A stretch of 64,000 nucleotides of DNA from Blastocystis sp. Blastoise (GCA_039096225.1 JBBPEB010000006.1:421501-485500), one strand, 5' to 3'. Positions 23,461 to 38,013 are shown, counted from the first letter of the stretch. The notes: generated from the sequence alone by a model not told the origin. Program-made: numbers and translations.

Positions 23461-25279
23461 TTAATAATTGAATGAATCAAAAATATCTGTTAGATCTTGT
23501 TTTACCGAAGAATCCATAATATATTGAATACAGTTTCTTTCTAATGTATATATATAATCTTTAGAAATATGAAATGAATTCATAAACAAGTAGATTTCCT
23601 TTGAAATATTTGTTTGAAATACAGACGCATCATCAGTATTAATTGAGAAAGGAATAGTATTTTTCAGAAGGAAAGGAAGAAGAGGATGAGAAGATAAAGA
23701 AGGAAGTGATAAAGTCATTATATTTGAAGAAGGACATACCTCAATATGCACAGGATATTCAGAAAGAAGTGATTCAATATTAGATGGCTATATATATATG
23801 TAAATGTAGATAATAATGTAGTTTTTTAAAAAATAATGAAAATGATATAATTATAAAAAATAATAAACAAAAGTTATTAAAATGACTTGAATGTGATTAT
23901 ATATATATAGTATATATACATACATAAAAGAGTGAATGTCCAATTCTTAAAGGACTTGATTGAATTGTATGTATATATTCTTCTTCTCTATTTGGTATTT
24001 CTCCAACGTGTAATGATATACAAGGATGCCAAGACATTTCTTTAATAAAACTATATATATATAGTTTTATAAAGATATATATATAGTTTTATAATGATAT
24101 ATATATAGTTTTATAAAGATATATATATAGTTTTATTAAAGATACACATATATAGTTTTATTAAAGATATATTCATACTTAAACACAGTCTCAAACTCTT
24201 GATATTGTTTTGCCTATAGAATAAAGTAATAAGAGATTTAAGAATATAATATAGTAATAGTAAAAAAAGTTATAAGATTTATTATCTTTATATGAATTAT
24301 GAGAATAACAAGATTTTCAAAATAAAAAAATATATAATAATAATAATAAAGAAGAAAACTCACAATAATATACATACATAAGGATTTCCAGATAATTCAA
24401 ATCCTACAATGTATTTCGATAAATAATTAGAAGAATCAGTTTTCATTTTATCTATCATATATACAGTATTCCATGCATTCTCACTATATATTATTATTAT
24501 TAGCATTTCATTAAATATAATTATTATTATCATTTCATTAAATATAATTATTAATAGCATTCTCATTAAATATAATTATTATTATCATTTCATTAAATAT
24601 AATTATTAATAGCATTCTCATTAAATATAGTTGCAAAAACTTATAGCATATAATTATATCTATATAATCAATCAATAATATAAATATACATGGGTTCACT
24701 TCTATTAATACTAATAATAAGTCGAACAAACATTTTATTCTTATATTTTTCTTCTTCTTCTTCAATAGATTCTAATATCGCTTTTATATATTGAGCCTCA
24801 TCAATCTTTGTAGTCTTTCGAGGTGTAGATCGTAATTCCAAATAAACTGTATTTTCTGCATAAAAATCATCAATCACCTATGTTATATATTTGATTTAAA
24901 ATTCATTGATAAAAACATATTTATAAGAGAATAATAATGATTATAACATAGCTTACTTCTTTTGTTATTCTCTTTACGGTATCATACTCTTGAATAATGT
25001 CATGAATTACATCGAACAAAGCAAAACATCTATAATATAACATTAGGTGCCTCGTATAATATAATAAAAATACTCTTTCAAGTTTCGTTTACTGTTAATG
25101 AGTGATTTGGCTTTTTCATATAATGAGTAATCTTGATAATTCCTTTTGCAAAGTTCCTCCATCGTTGATTCACGGATAGACCCATGAAGATGAGCGTGAA
25201 ATTCCTAAACTTATTACAAATCTTGTTATTAAAACCATACTATTTTAGGAATTCTTTGACAGAAAGTCTTAGCATCCAT
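23461..25279 (-). CDS. Adenosine deaminase-like protein (ADAL/MAPDA type)
   Basis: Zn-dependent purine deaminase; the ADAL subfamily deaminates N6-methyl-AMP/adenosine. 341 aa from eight exons: 25241-25279, 25074-25204, 24957-25029, 24690-24877, 24378-24483, 24179-24213, 23924-24050, 23461-23787 (sum 1026). PKIEFHAHLHGSI carries the HxH zinc ligands; VYLELRSTPR is the ADAL-typical strand; VGFELSGNP corresponds to the VGLDLSG block; SLHVGE carries the third His and catalytic Glu; IGHSLF the substrate His region; SINTDDASVF the Asp-Asp pair. All catalytic residues are present. Length is close to animal ADAL. The exon 24378-24483 acceptor sits beside a tandem repeat that copies part of the exon start. 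The acceptor of the 23924-24050 exon lies next to repeated TATATAG units, so alternatives exist. Confidence 0.85.
24060..24165. repeat. Tandem repeat in ADAL intron
   Basis: About five copies of a roughly 22-bp unit (ATATATATAGTTTTATAAAG-like) between the ADAL exons at 23924-24050 and 24179-24213. Each copy, read on the minus strand, carries TATA-rich near-acceptor sequence. Confidence 0.7.
24495..24630. repeat. 54-bp tandem repeat in ADAL intron
   Basis: Repeats alternate TTATCATTTCATTAAATATA and TAGCATTCTCATTAAATATA blocks about 2.5 times. The GCATTCTCA element equals the first bases of the neighbouring exon (24483 end), so the duplication spans the splice-acceptor boundary. Confidence 0.75.
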
Positions 25280-25534
25280 TGTTTATGAAACCAGATATAT
25301 AGAAAAATAATAAAAAAAGGAAAACACAAGATAATTTTTTTTTCGTAGAAAAGTTCTTCTGTTTTTTTTTATTTTATTTTTCAGTTCACTATTTAACAAA
25401 TAATTTATTAAAAAATATGTTTTGAATGAAAAATCGTATAACAAAACAAGCAGAATAATTGATGAAACGAAAATATAAATATACAAAAATATATAATAAT
25501 AAAAATAAATTAAATAAGATAAATGAAGAATAAT

Positions 25535-26313
25535 TTATTCCATAGCATGTTCTTTTAACCACTATATATATAATAATAATCATATAAATAATATTAATAT
25601 AAAATATACTTTTTCTTCTCTAGTAAAGTCGTATGTAAATACAGGCTATATATAATAATATAGTAATTATATATATATATATATATATGGATAGAAAGAA
25701 TATACGATTGTAGAATAAGTAGGTATGTCCATAGAATTAGAAGAAGAAGAATCAATCGATGGATCAACAACAACACGACATAACTATAGTTATAAATAAG
25801 TTGAATATTAAATAATTAAATAAAAAATAAAGAATAATAAAAAATAAAAAATAAAGAATAAAAAATAATAAAAAAAAAAATACAGATATATCTTCAGGAA
25901 CATTTTGTAAACGAATATTAGGAACATCTCTAGAAAATAAAAATAAAATAGTTTAAAATAGTATATAAAATCATTTGAGTATAGTATACTCAGGATTCAC
26001 TTCTTTTTGAATAGGCATAACAGGAGTTACAGGTTGGGATCCGACAATATTTTGATTTTGAGTTGGACCAACAGGTTTTTGTGGAAGAGCAGGAGCCATA
26101 CCATTCATATTAGGATATGTTGGTATCATGGGTACTTGTCCAGGAATCATATTGTTATTCTGAGGATAATTTGGTACTCCTCCTGGAATTTGCATGACTC
26201 CATATCCACCTGGAACTTGTGGAACTCCACTAAATTGACTACAAACACGATTAATTTTTGTGTGATTCTATGAGAACATACGGATAAGCATAACCGAAAT
26301 TGCCTTGGTTCAT
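25535..26313 (-). CDS. Small Pro/Gly/Asn-rich protein, unknown function
   Basis: 155 aa from six exons: 26282-26313, 25990-26238, 25884-25929, 25706-25783, 25610-25645, 25535-25561 (sum 468). The N-terminal two-thirds is low complexity (GGYGVMQIPGGVPNYP, MIPGQVPMIPTYPNMN, PALPQKPVGP) and looks disordered. The C-terminal part is more complex and may be the functional module: DVPNIRLQNVPEDISL, PSIDSSSS, YSTIPVFTYDFTREEK, then WLKEHAME at the end. I do not recognise a family. It is divergent from the alpha-kinase gene, with a candidate RNA gene in between. Exons of 27, 36 and 46 nt make this gene easy to miss. Confidence 0.6.
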
Positions 26314-26361
26314 TGAAAATAATTTATAATGTGTAAAAGAGGATAAAAATAAATAAAAACT

Positions 26362-26564
26362 GACTCATTCAACAAGACTAGTAAAAACTGAATTAAATTC
26401 AGGTTGAATCAGTCTTAAAAGACTTTAGTAGTATACAACTACGGTCTAAAAATCTTATAACAGGTAGGAAACCTTCCCTATAAAGATTTATTCTATTTTA
26501 CGAATCCGTAGGAAAAACGAAGAAACTGACTCTCTAAATCAGTCAGACTCCCAAGAGAGTTTTT
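26362..26564 (+). ncRNA. Candidate structured non-coding RNA
   Basis: A stretch of clearly higher GC and sequence complexity between two divergent genes, with a chain of stems. GACT.ATTCAAC (26362-26373) pairs with GTTGAAT.AGTC (26403-26414) around an inner CTGAA/TTCAG hairpin. GTAGT/ACTAC form a hairpin at 26428-26442. AATCTTATA (26451-26459) pairs with TAT..AAGATT (26479-26488) around GGTAGG/CCTTCC. TACG/CGTA form a hairpin near 26499-26510, and ACTCTCT (26529-26535) pairs with AGAGAGT (26554-26560). It ends in TTTTT, a possible Pol III stop. No match to U-snRNA, SRP, tRNA or RNase P consensus could be recognised by eye. It might instead be a structured 5' leader of the alpha-kinase mRNA. 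Confidence 0.4.
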
Positions 26565-26724
26565 AGGGAAAATGAATTTAAAAAAAAATTCAAGTCCTTT
26601 TTTTATTGCATAATTATAGTTTATTTTTATAGATCTAGTACCTACTTTAAATAGGTGCAGATATACATTTTTCTAAAAGATTTAAATTGAGAATTTCAAG
26701 TAGATAACAAGTAACTTGTGATTC

Positions 26725-29219
<2,495 letters not shown>

Positions 29220-30473
29220 TATATATATATATATATATTATACTATCTATATATATTATATTATATATAACTACATATACATTTTCTATTAATTATCTAT
29301 TTATACGTTTTCATTCAATCAATTATATATCTATGTATCTCCTTTCTATTAATTATCTATTTATATATATATACATTTTATATATTATACTATCTATTTA
29401 TATTTTACTATTAATTACATATTTAATTAAATTCATTAATAATATTATTAAAAAACATTGAATATTTTTTCATTATATATATAACATGTTGCTGTCTTCT
29501 TCTTTTTTATAATGCTAGACATATAGTATTATTTTCAAAATTATTGAATCTATATTATGTTTATTATCTTGATATTTCTTTCTAATTAAATATAACTAAT
29601 TAATAAAAACATTTTTTTTGTATTATTTTTACACATTTTCTTTTTTTAAAATTAATATTAATGAATATTTTTTATGAAAAATTATTATTTAAATACATTC
29701 TTTTTGTTTCTATCTTATGAATAATAATCTACATATAAATATTATTAATAATATAATTATTTTCTATGTCATATCTTTGCTAATATATATATTAAAATTA
29801 ATATGATTCAACACGTTTATTTCTGATATATGTACATATTTTTTTAGAAGAATTATATAAGTATTTATTTATTATTATCATCAAACACTTTTATATGAAT
29901 CATATTGTAACCTAAATATATTTCATCTTTGTTGTATAAACTAATAATATATATATGCATAATCTATTAAAGAACAACTACAAAGAAATATAAATTGAAC
30001 ATTTTTAAATAGACTTGGAGAGAACAATATAATTCTTAAAGATAAAAATAAATAAATATAATAATGCAGCACACAATCAAAGGTGAACAAAAGAGATTTT
30101 TAAAAAAGACAGAAAAAAAATAGCAGTATTAACAAAATAATGAAATTTAATCAAAATAAAAAATTAAAAAGATTAGAAACAAAAAAATTAAAAAAATGAC
30201 AAAAAAAAAGAGAATAAAATAAATAAATAATTAAATTATTATAGAGAAAAATTCAACTAAAGAAAAACTTTAGTTTAATTAGGGTGATAAGGATATACAG
30301 GAATAAGTGAATTATTATAATATTAATATAAATGTAAATATAAATATAAAAAAAGATAGATAGAGAGTGAGAGAAGTAATGAATAGATGTATTTATATAT
30401 AAATATTATTATATATTTATAAAATACTAAGGAATGAATTATATAGAGAATCAGTTATGAATAATAAAATGAT

Positions 30474-30505
<32 letters not shown>

Positions 30506-31193
30506 AAATAAATAGATGAATGAGTTTATTACACACACAAAATTATATATATACATCTAATTAAATATAAAATAAAATAATAAAATGTATATAAATACGA
30601 GTGTATATATATATGTGTTGATGTATATCTGTATAATAGTTGATAACATCAATAATAGAAAGAAAAGAATAATCAATTTCATATATTTGCAAATAAAAAG
30701 AAAAATTAAGAAAAAAAGGGAAAAATGATCTATGAATGAATAATTACTAAAATAGTAATAATGAGAAATAAATTAAAAAGAAAGTTTTGTTAAAAGAATT
30801 GAAGTATATATATATATATGAATAGAATATTTTTATATAATTGTATAGAGAATAATAAAAAGAAGAATACTGCAAATTGAATAACAATACAATAAGTATA
30901 ATTCAACAAAAGAAGATATATATATATATATATAATTATAAAAGAAAAGAAAAGAAAAATATATATATATACATATGTATATATGTATATAGAGGATATT
31001 ATATTGTGAAATAAATAAGAATATAAGTATACATATAATTATGTACATATACTATAAGAATAAAATAAAATAATATATAGTATAATATATATATAAAGAA
31101 ATAAATTAAAAATAAGATATTTTAGAATCAAGTAGTAGATATTATAAATAGATATTACAAATAGTATAATAAATATAAACATATATAAAGAAA
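29220..31193. other. 2-kb convergent intergenic region
   Basis: 3' flanks of the alpha-kinase (+) and FEX (-) genes. Extremely AT-rich with many TA runs. A short perfect hairpin ACTAAAG-AAAAA-CTTTAGT occurs near 30258-30276. No protein-coding exon or RNA gene could be supported. Confidence 0.5.
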
Positions 31194-31915
31194 CTATAAT
31201 AATTCAACAAGAATATAAGATAGTATCCATCCAAGTAATAAAGATATATAGAAATATAATATATATTTAATATAATTAGTTTGTTTATATAATTCTGTTT
31301 CTTTTATATATGTACTCATAGTAGATAAAGATCCGGAATATGCCGATTTAAATAATAGTAATAATATATATATATCATTAGACGTATATATACTTAAACT
31401 ATCTGAAAAAGTAGCTAGAATAACAGCTATAAGATTACCAAATAATGTTCCAAAACAGAATATATCGTTATTACAGTAATACCCTAAATACCATCTTGTT
31501 AATCCTCCTAATATAGAGAAGAATGAACCATAAGCATATAAGGGATAATTTATACATGTCAATTGAAGAACTATATATATATATATTTAATCATTTAATA
31601 ATAATAATAATAATAATAAATTATTAAGCTATATTAATATACCAATAAGAATGATAATAAAGGAAAGTAAAGATGATATTAATATAATATTATTAATAAA
31701 AACAGAATGAACTTGTTCCTTATAATTAAATTCTTGAATCTGTTTATTTAATTCTTCTTGTTCATAACGTAATTCTATAGAAGTTCGAATAGAACAATGA
31801 CTATCTGAAAGAGAAGAAACAACACTCTTTGATGGATGTATTGAAGAAGAGACTGGAATAGTATTATTCATATTATTATTTTGGTTTGGAGAAAGTATAT
31901 TATTATTATTATTTA

Positions 31916-31996
<81 letters not shown>

Positions 31997-33021
31997 CAAC
32001 ATTATTATTATTTATATTATTATTAAAATTATCTATATTATAATTAGTTATATTATAATTTGGTTGATTAGGAACAGAAGTAGATGTAGAATTTGTTGAA
32101 GTTGGACTTAAAGAACGTATTCCTGTTAATTCTATAGCTAATGGAAATGGACTCATATTTATAAAATTATCTTTAGAATGATTACAACATGTATAGGTTT
32201 TCTTATTAAATAATTTTTGAATAAAATTATAATGAAATATCCATTTACCGAATTGTATACCACTCTATATATATAATTATTATTCTTAAAATAATAACAA
32301 CATAAATATGAAAAAAAATCCTATTAAACAACATAATAAATATAATAATAAACCTAGAAAAAACATAATAAATACAATTATAAACCTAAAAAGAAAAATA
32401 ATAATAAATATAATAATATACTGTATATATCGTTGAATTAGCATATGTGAAAATAAGCATATATAAAAACGATAAAAATACTTCATAAGAAGATGATTTC
32501 TATATAAATATATTCATGAATAAATGAATATGTTAATATTATATTAAGAATAGAATTAAAATAATATTTTCAATAAATAATAAATACTTTATTCATTACA
32601 TCTTTAACCATATATAATATCCAAGAACTAAAGGATGTTAAACAACCACAAAAACCAGTTCCAAAAGGCTTATCTAAAAAGGTTGCTTTAAATGAAATCG
32701 ATTTCCCTTCTAACAAACCCAATATAAAACTATATATATAACAGATAAGAAAAAGTCAAAAAAAAAAGTATAAAAAGAGTATTAAAACACATATAATTAA
32801 CACAAATAAAAAAAAATACCACCCTAAGCCATTTGCTATGACAAGTGATGCAATTGAATCTTGTATTGTTTGGTTTCCAAATAAATCAGTTAGACCCTGT
32901 CTTACAAAGAAACCCAAAGGACAAAACCAACATATTCTATATACAGACACACGATAAACTTCACGTATACAAAAAAATACAATAAGACTTGATTGAGTTG
33001 ATTTGATTTTTCTAAATCCAT
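31194..33021 (-). CDS. FEX-type fluoride export protein (two-domain CrcB/Fluc fusion)
   Basis: Fluoride channel/exporter of the plasma membrane, 438 aa, six exons: 32981-33021, 32820-32936, 32588-32729, 32482-32499, 31643-32264, 31194-31570 (sum 1317). Two antiparallel Fluc domains are fused as in eukaryotic FEX. Domain 1: PLGFFVRQGLTDLFGNQ, SLVIANGLGCFILG and the core GTGFCGCLTSFSSW (Phe-box strand). Domain 2: GGLTRWYLG, CFGTLFGNLIAV and YSGSLSTMSTYIKE. Domain 2 lacks the FCG of the canonical GFCGSLSTMST, as expected when one half is specialised. The cytosolic linker between the domains is greatly expanded (about 180 aa) with roughly 30 Asn encoded by ATT on the plus strand, plus a Ser-rich stretch. 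Exon 4 is only 18 nt. Stop is TAG, the only non-TAA stop among the genes here. Confidence 0.9.
31905..31996. repeat. (AAT)n coding microsatellite: poly-Asn linker of FEX
   Basis: About 30 consecutive AAT codons on the minus strand inside the 31643-32264 exon. The open frame of Ile on the plus strand is its shadow. Confidence 0.9.
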
Positions 33022-33376
33022 ATTTATTTTTGATTTCACGTATTTAGTATTTTAAAGAAAATCCTATACGAAAAGGGAATTAATAAAATAGAAATGAAAA
33101 AAATGAATAGTTAGAGTATTCTATGCATACAATTAAAATAATGACATTTTGAACTTTTCTTCTTTTTGAAAGTCGAAAAGTGTTTTAAGGCATCTGAATT
33201 TTTTACAAAAAAGTCGATTCTCGTGGGAAACCTAGATAATCTGTCTAAATGATAGAAAATATTCAAGATTATCACAGTTTTCTGTTTATTTAGCTATTCT
33301 CGTGAATAAGAGCTTTTTTAGATTTTTTCAGTTCGAATATTTTTCATTTTGTAATAGTTCATCAAGTACATACAAA
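33022..33376. other. Divergent promoter region (FEX / Asn-rich protein)
   Basis: 355 bp of more complex sequence between divergent genes. ATTCTCGTG occurs twice (about 33219 and 33298) and CTTTTC...GAAAAG makes a weak hairpin near 33160-33184. The 5' UTR of the Asn-rich gene must end at 33377. No RNA gene recognised. Confidence 0.4.
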
Positions 33377-36169
33377 AGTATATAAAATATTTATTGTTTA
33401 GCTTGTTGTACATATACAGATTATTCTTATGATATCATAAATCTATATAATTCCTTATAATAGTGAATCCTCTTGCTGAGTTGAACGGAGATGCTGAAAG
33501 AATCAAAGAGAAATTAATAGATTTCGGGTTTGATCAGTCTTCTATTGATAAAGAAGCATTACGTAACTTAGTACGTTTTTCAATGAGCTTTTATTTATCG
33601 ATATTGTCTATTTTTATAGTTTAATAAGTTTGTAGAGACTTTACCAGAAGATACACCAAAAAAGAAATTATATGAGATCATTACGATAGCTCAGGGTGAT
33701 GAATTAGAGATTCAAGACGAAATTCAAAAACTCTGGTATAGTAAGCTTATTGAATAATTAAATAAATATATATATTAATTTATATTCCTCTATAGAAGAT
33801 AATAATGATAACGATGGATGGATATCTGTATCTAAACACCCTCGTGCTGTATATATATACATTATAATTCTTTATAATTCATGTTTCTTTATAAATATGA
33901 ATCATAATCACTCTAATTATCTTATTATATTTAGAAAGTTTCTCATAGTAAAGATCCTTTGAATTTAACAAAACTAAATAATCATAAAGAAGAGAATGCT
34001 GATACTAGAAATACTATTCCAAATTCTTCTCGTTTATATAGAACTACATCTGCAAAACACTGGAATTTAAGTATATATTTATATTAATATATTCAATATA
34101 TTTATTATAATGTGTTGATATTAGTTTTGTATATCTGTTATTATTATTATTATTATTAATTTATATTATTTAATGGACATTAATAATAATAATAACAGAT
34201 ATACTAATAATAATAATAATAACAGATATAATAATAATAACAGATATAATAATAACAGATTTAATAATAACAGATATAATAATAATAATAGCAATCATAA
34301 TTCATTAGATAATAATTCTTTTATTCCTTTTCATCACGCTACTCATCGTAGATATACAAATAAACGTGGGAATAAGGCAAATATATTTGGAAAACAATTC
34401 GAACAATGTATATATATTTATTATATATATATATATATTTCTATTCAACTTTGGTTTATGTATTATTTAACATATGAATTTTTATTATTATTATGTATAT
34501 ATTATTATTATTATATATATATTAGTAAATGAATCTTCAGATGTAAAAGAAATAACCACGGAAACTCATCCATCGACTACTGAAAATTCCAATATAACCC
34601 TGAATACTATTTCTTCTAGTACTTCTACTACTTCTCCATCTATTCCTATTTCTCTTATTAAACATCCTTCTACTTCTATGATATTAAGACAAAGATCTAC
34701 TACGAAATATTTAAAAGAACATGTTCCTAGAAAGTTAAGAGATGCTATGAACACAATAACACAATTATCTCCTAAAGATGAAATTATTAATGAAGATATA
34801 CAAAAAGAAAATAATCATAATGATAAGAATAATAATAATAATCAATATGTATATATTTCCAATAAAAGAAGAAATTATCATAATAATAATCCATATTTTA
34901 TTAATAAGAATGAAAGAAGAGATAAATATTATAAACCATATAATAGTAATAAATCTAGTGAAAATAATGAAGAAATAAATAATAAGAATACAACCCTAAA
35001 TCAAGCTCAAACTCCATCAGATGTATATATATATATATTTGTTTATTTTTAGGTATACTATTTCAATTTTACTTTTTTTTCAATTTATATATATAATAAT
35101 ATTAGTGATTTTTTTATAAATATTTATAAACATAATATATATATAAAACAATATATATATATAGTCTAATAATGATGTACATAAAGATATTTTAAGTGAT
35201 AATGAACGTAATAAACGTGAATATATTGAAGGAGTAATGAATATAAAGAAATATTCAAAGAATACTAATGGATATAATCATAGATATCATAAATATAATA
35301 GTTATTATAATAAATATAATAATAATAAAGAAAATAATAATAATAATGAAAATAATAATAATAATAATAATAATAATATACCTAATTCTACTGTTTCTAC
35401 TACTCCTGCTGATAATACTGTTTCTATTGCTGAAGAAAATACTACTACTTCTACTACTACTACTACTACTGTTTCTACTAATGATAATAATAATGAAATA
35501 GACTCCACAAATATGAATAATCATGAATTAAATCATTTTAAGCCCCAAAATACATTTAATAGAACATATAATCATTATAATAAATATAATAATCATTATA
35601 ATAAATATAATAATCATTATAATAAATATAATAATCATTATAATAAATATAATAATCATTATAATGTTGATAATAATGTTGATACTAATAATGTTGATAC
35701 TAATAATGTTGATAATAATAATGTTGATACTAATAATGATAATAATAATGATAATAATAAGATAAATAATATTGATGAAAATAAAGATAATAATAATAAT
35801 AATATTAATAATAAAGAAAATAATAATGAAGATAACAATAGTATATATAATCATTATCACCATTATAATCATTATAGTAAATATAATCGTTATAATCATT
35901 ATAACAAATATAATCATTATAATGCTGATAATGCTAATACCGTTGAAGCTACTAATAATTACCATCATTATAACAAATATAATCAATATAATAAATATAA
36001 TCATTATAATAAATATAACAATAATAATAATGAAACACAGTCAAATATTCGTGTACGTTCTATTCGAATGGATACACGTGAGTCCCATCCAATAGAATCA
36101 CTCACTACTTCATCTATTACTATGAATAATAATAATAATGAAAATGAAAATAAAGATAATAATAATAAT

Positions 36170-36205
<36 letters not shown>

Positions 36206-37142
36206 GCTACTAATAATAATAAAGTGAATTTATCACCTGTATCTGATGAGATTATGAATGATATAAATGGAATTATTGATACTATGTTACAAGATGTTAT
36301 TAAAGAGTTTAATAATAACAATGATAATGATAATAATATTAATAATAAAAATAACAAAATGAACTCTGTTCATGAAACTGAACTAAAACGTATATTTAAA
36401 TATATATACTTACATTTATTATATCTTATATCTATAATATATAGATTCAAGAAATACTCCAATTTCTAAACCAAAGGTATATATATATATATATATAAAT
36501 TTTATTTTAATCAAGTTTATACTATTGTCTCTTATTATTCTATATAAATAGTTGCCATTAGAAGTTCCCTCCTTTTCTCTTGGTCTTTGGCGCCAAAATG
36601 AAGATCAAGATGGTATTATTTTTAGTGAATTACCTGAAATTGACTCAGATATAAGTATAAATAATAATGATATGCTTGAAATACAAGAAGAAATTCTACC
36701 AATAGAAATAGAAACTAGTTGTTCACCTCAAGAAGTTCTAATAGAAACAGTAGATAATAATACTATTTCATCTGAATCTATTGTATCCAATGAATCTGCT
36801 TCAATTAGTAATACTATTTCAGACCCTTCAACGGTAATGAACGATAGTAATGAGTTAGTGGAATCAAAAACATTAAATATATCTAATACAGATAATACAA
36901 TCAATAATGATAATGATAATAATGATAATAATAATAATAATAATTCTATACCTATTACTACAAATAATAATGATGATAATAATTTGGTTAATAATAATAA
37001 TACTAATGATGATAATAATAATAATAGCGATAATAATAATATTAATATTAATAATAATAATAATAATAGCGATAATAATAATAATATGTATACTTCTTCT
37101 TATACTTCTCTTCCTTACTCCACTGCTGTATATACATCTTTA

Positions 37143-37173
<31 letters not shown>

Positions 37174-37301
37174 CTTATATTACTACTTCAACTCCCTCTG
37201 GTCCTCTTTCATCTAGTATATTAATATAATGTCTTATATTATATTATATTATATTATATAGATCAGATATCAAGTTTAGATTCAAATAATATTCAAGTAT
37301 T

Positions 37302-37344
<43 letters not shown>

Positions 37345-37379
37345 AGTCTTCAAAACAGCAAATGATGACTCATATCCTT

Positions 37380-37424
<45 letters not shown>

Positions 37425-37677
37425 CTTTAATTTTTTTACCTGGAGTTCCTGTAGAGAATTATATGTATAGTCCTTATGTTGATCAAAACTATTATGGTAT
37501 ATATATATTATAAATTCAAAAATTATATATAATAATATATATATAATAATATATTTAATAATAATGCATATAAAGGTGTATTTTATCCTGGTGATTATCA
37601 TTATCCTAATCCTTCATTCCCGCCAACAATGCCCGCCATTCCCTCAAACTATAATCCTATAAATCAAAATATACCTT

Positions 37678-37732
<55 letters not shown>

Positions 37733-38013
37733 TCCAATGAATCCTTATACTTATGTACCTCAATTCCCGTATATATATATATATTATTATTATAAACAAT
37801 AATATATATATTTATAGTCAACAAAATACATATATGAATAATCGAAATGATTACTCAAAGAATAAAAGAACAAATGCATATACAAAAGTTAACATGAATT
37901 CTACAACTAAACCAAATTTGAATAATTATAATCAAAGTATATATATAATATAATATAGTATTATTTAAATATTATATATATATATAGATATGTATCATTA
38001 TCCTCAACTTTAA
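33377..38013 (+). CDS. Asn/Tyr-rich low-complexity protein, unknown function
   Basis: 1113 aa. Exons: A at 33377, then 33464-33570, 33620-33740, 33796-33848, 33935-34070, 34309-34407, 34526-35022, 35165-36389, 36445-36476, 36552-37215, 37262-37296, 37347-37371, 37440-37496, 37576-37682, 37731-37768, 37818-37936, 37988-38013 (sum 3342). The N-terminus is complex and may be a small helical domain: MNPLAELNGDAERIKEKL, EALRNLFNKFVETLPEDT, DGWISVSKHPRAK. The rest is Asn-, Tyr- and Ser-rich with HYNKYNN repeats near the middle, an LPLEVPSFSLGLWRQNEDQD motif and a Pro/Tyr/Asn-rich C-terminus (NYMYSPYVDQNYYG, YPMNPYTYVPQ). It looks like a prion-like RNA-granule component (inference); no family was recognised. 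The start codon is inferred to be split by an intron, and the 37372-37439 intron is AT-AC type. Confidence 0.65.
35568..35668 (+). repeat. 21-bp coding tandem repeat (HYNKYNN)
   Basis: Five near-identical copies of a 21-bp unit CATTATAATAAATATAATAAT encode His-Tyr-Asn-Lys-Tyr-Asn-Asn in the large exon 35165-36389. Degenerate copies continue at 35850-36020. Confidence 0.9.
37372..37439 (+). other. U12-type AT-AC intron (Asn-rich protein)
   Basis: 68-nt intron with donor ATATCCTTAT, branch site TTCTTTAAT about 10 nt before the acceptor TTTTTTTAC. It joins ...KQQMMT|P|GVPVENY in phase 1 (C + CT gives Pro). The interior is a (TA)n run. Reading frame before and after is maintained only if this segment is removed. 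Confidence 0.85.

Noticed and set aside
30285-30300. ATATCCTTATC on the minus strand in intergenic DNA
   Set aside because: No exon on either side and no matching branch or acceptor recognised; treated as chance in AT-rich sequence.
35237-36357. Antisense Ile/Leu/Ser-rich open frames opposite the Asn-rich exon
   Set aside because: Shadows of AAT-rich coding sequence read on the other strand or frame.
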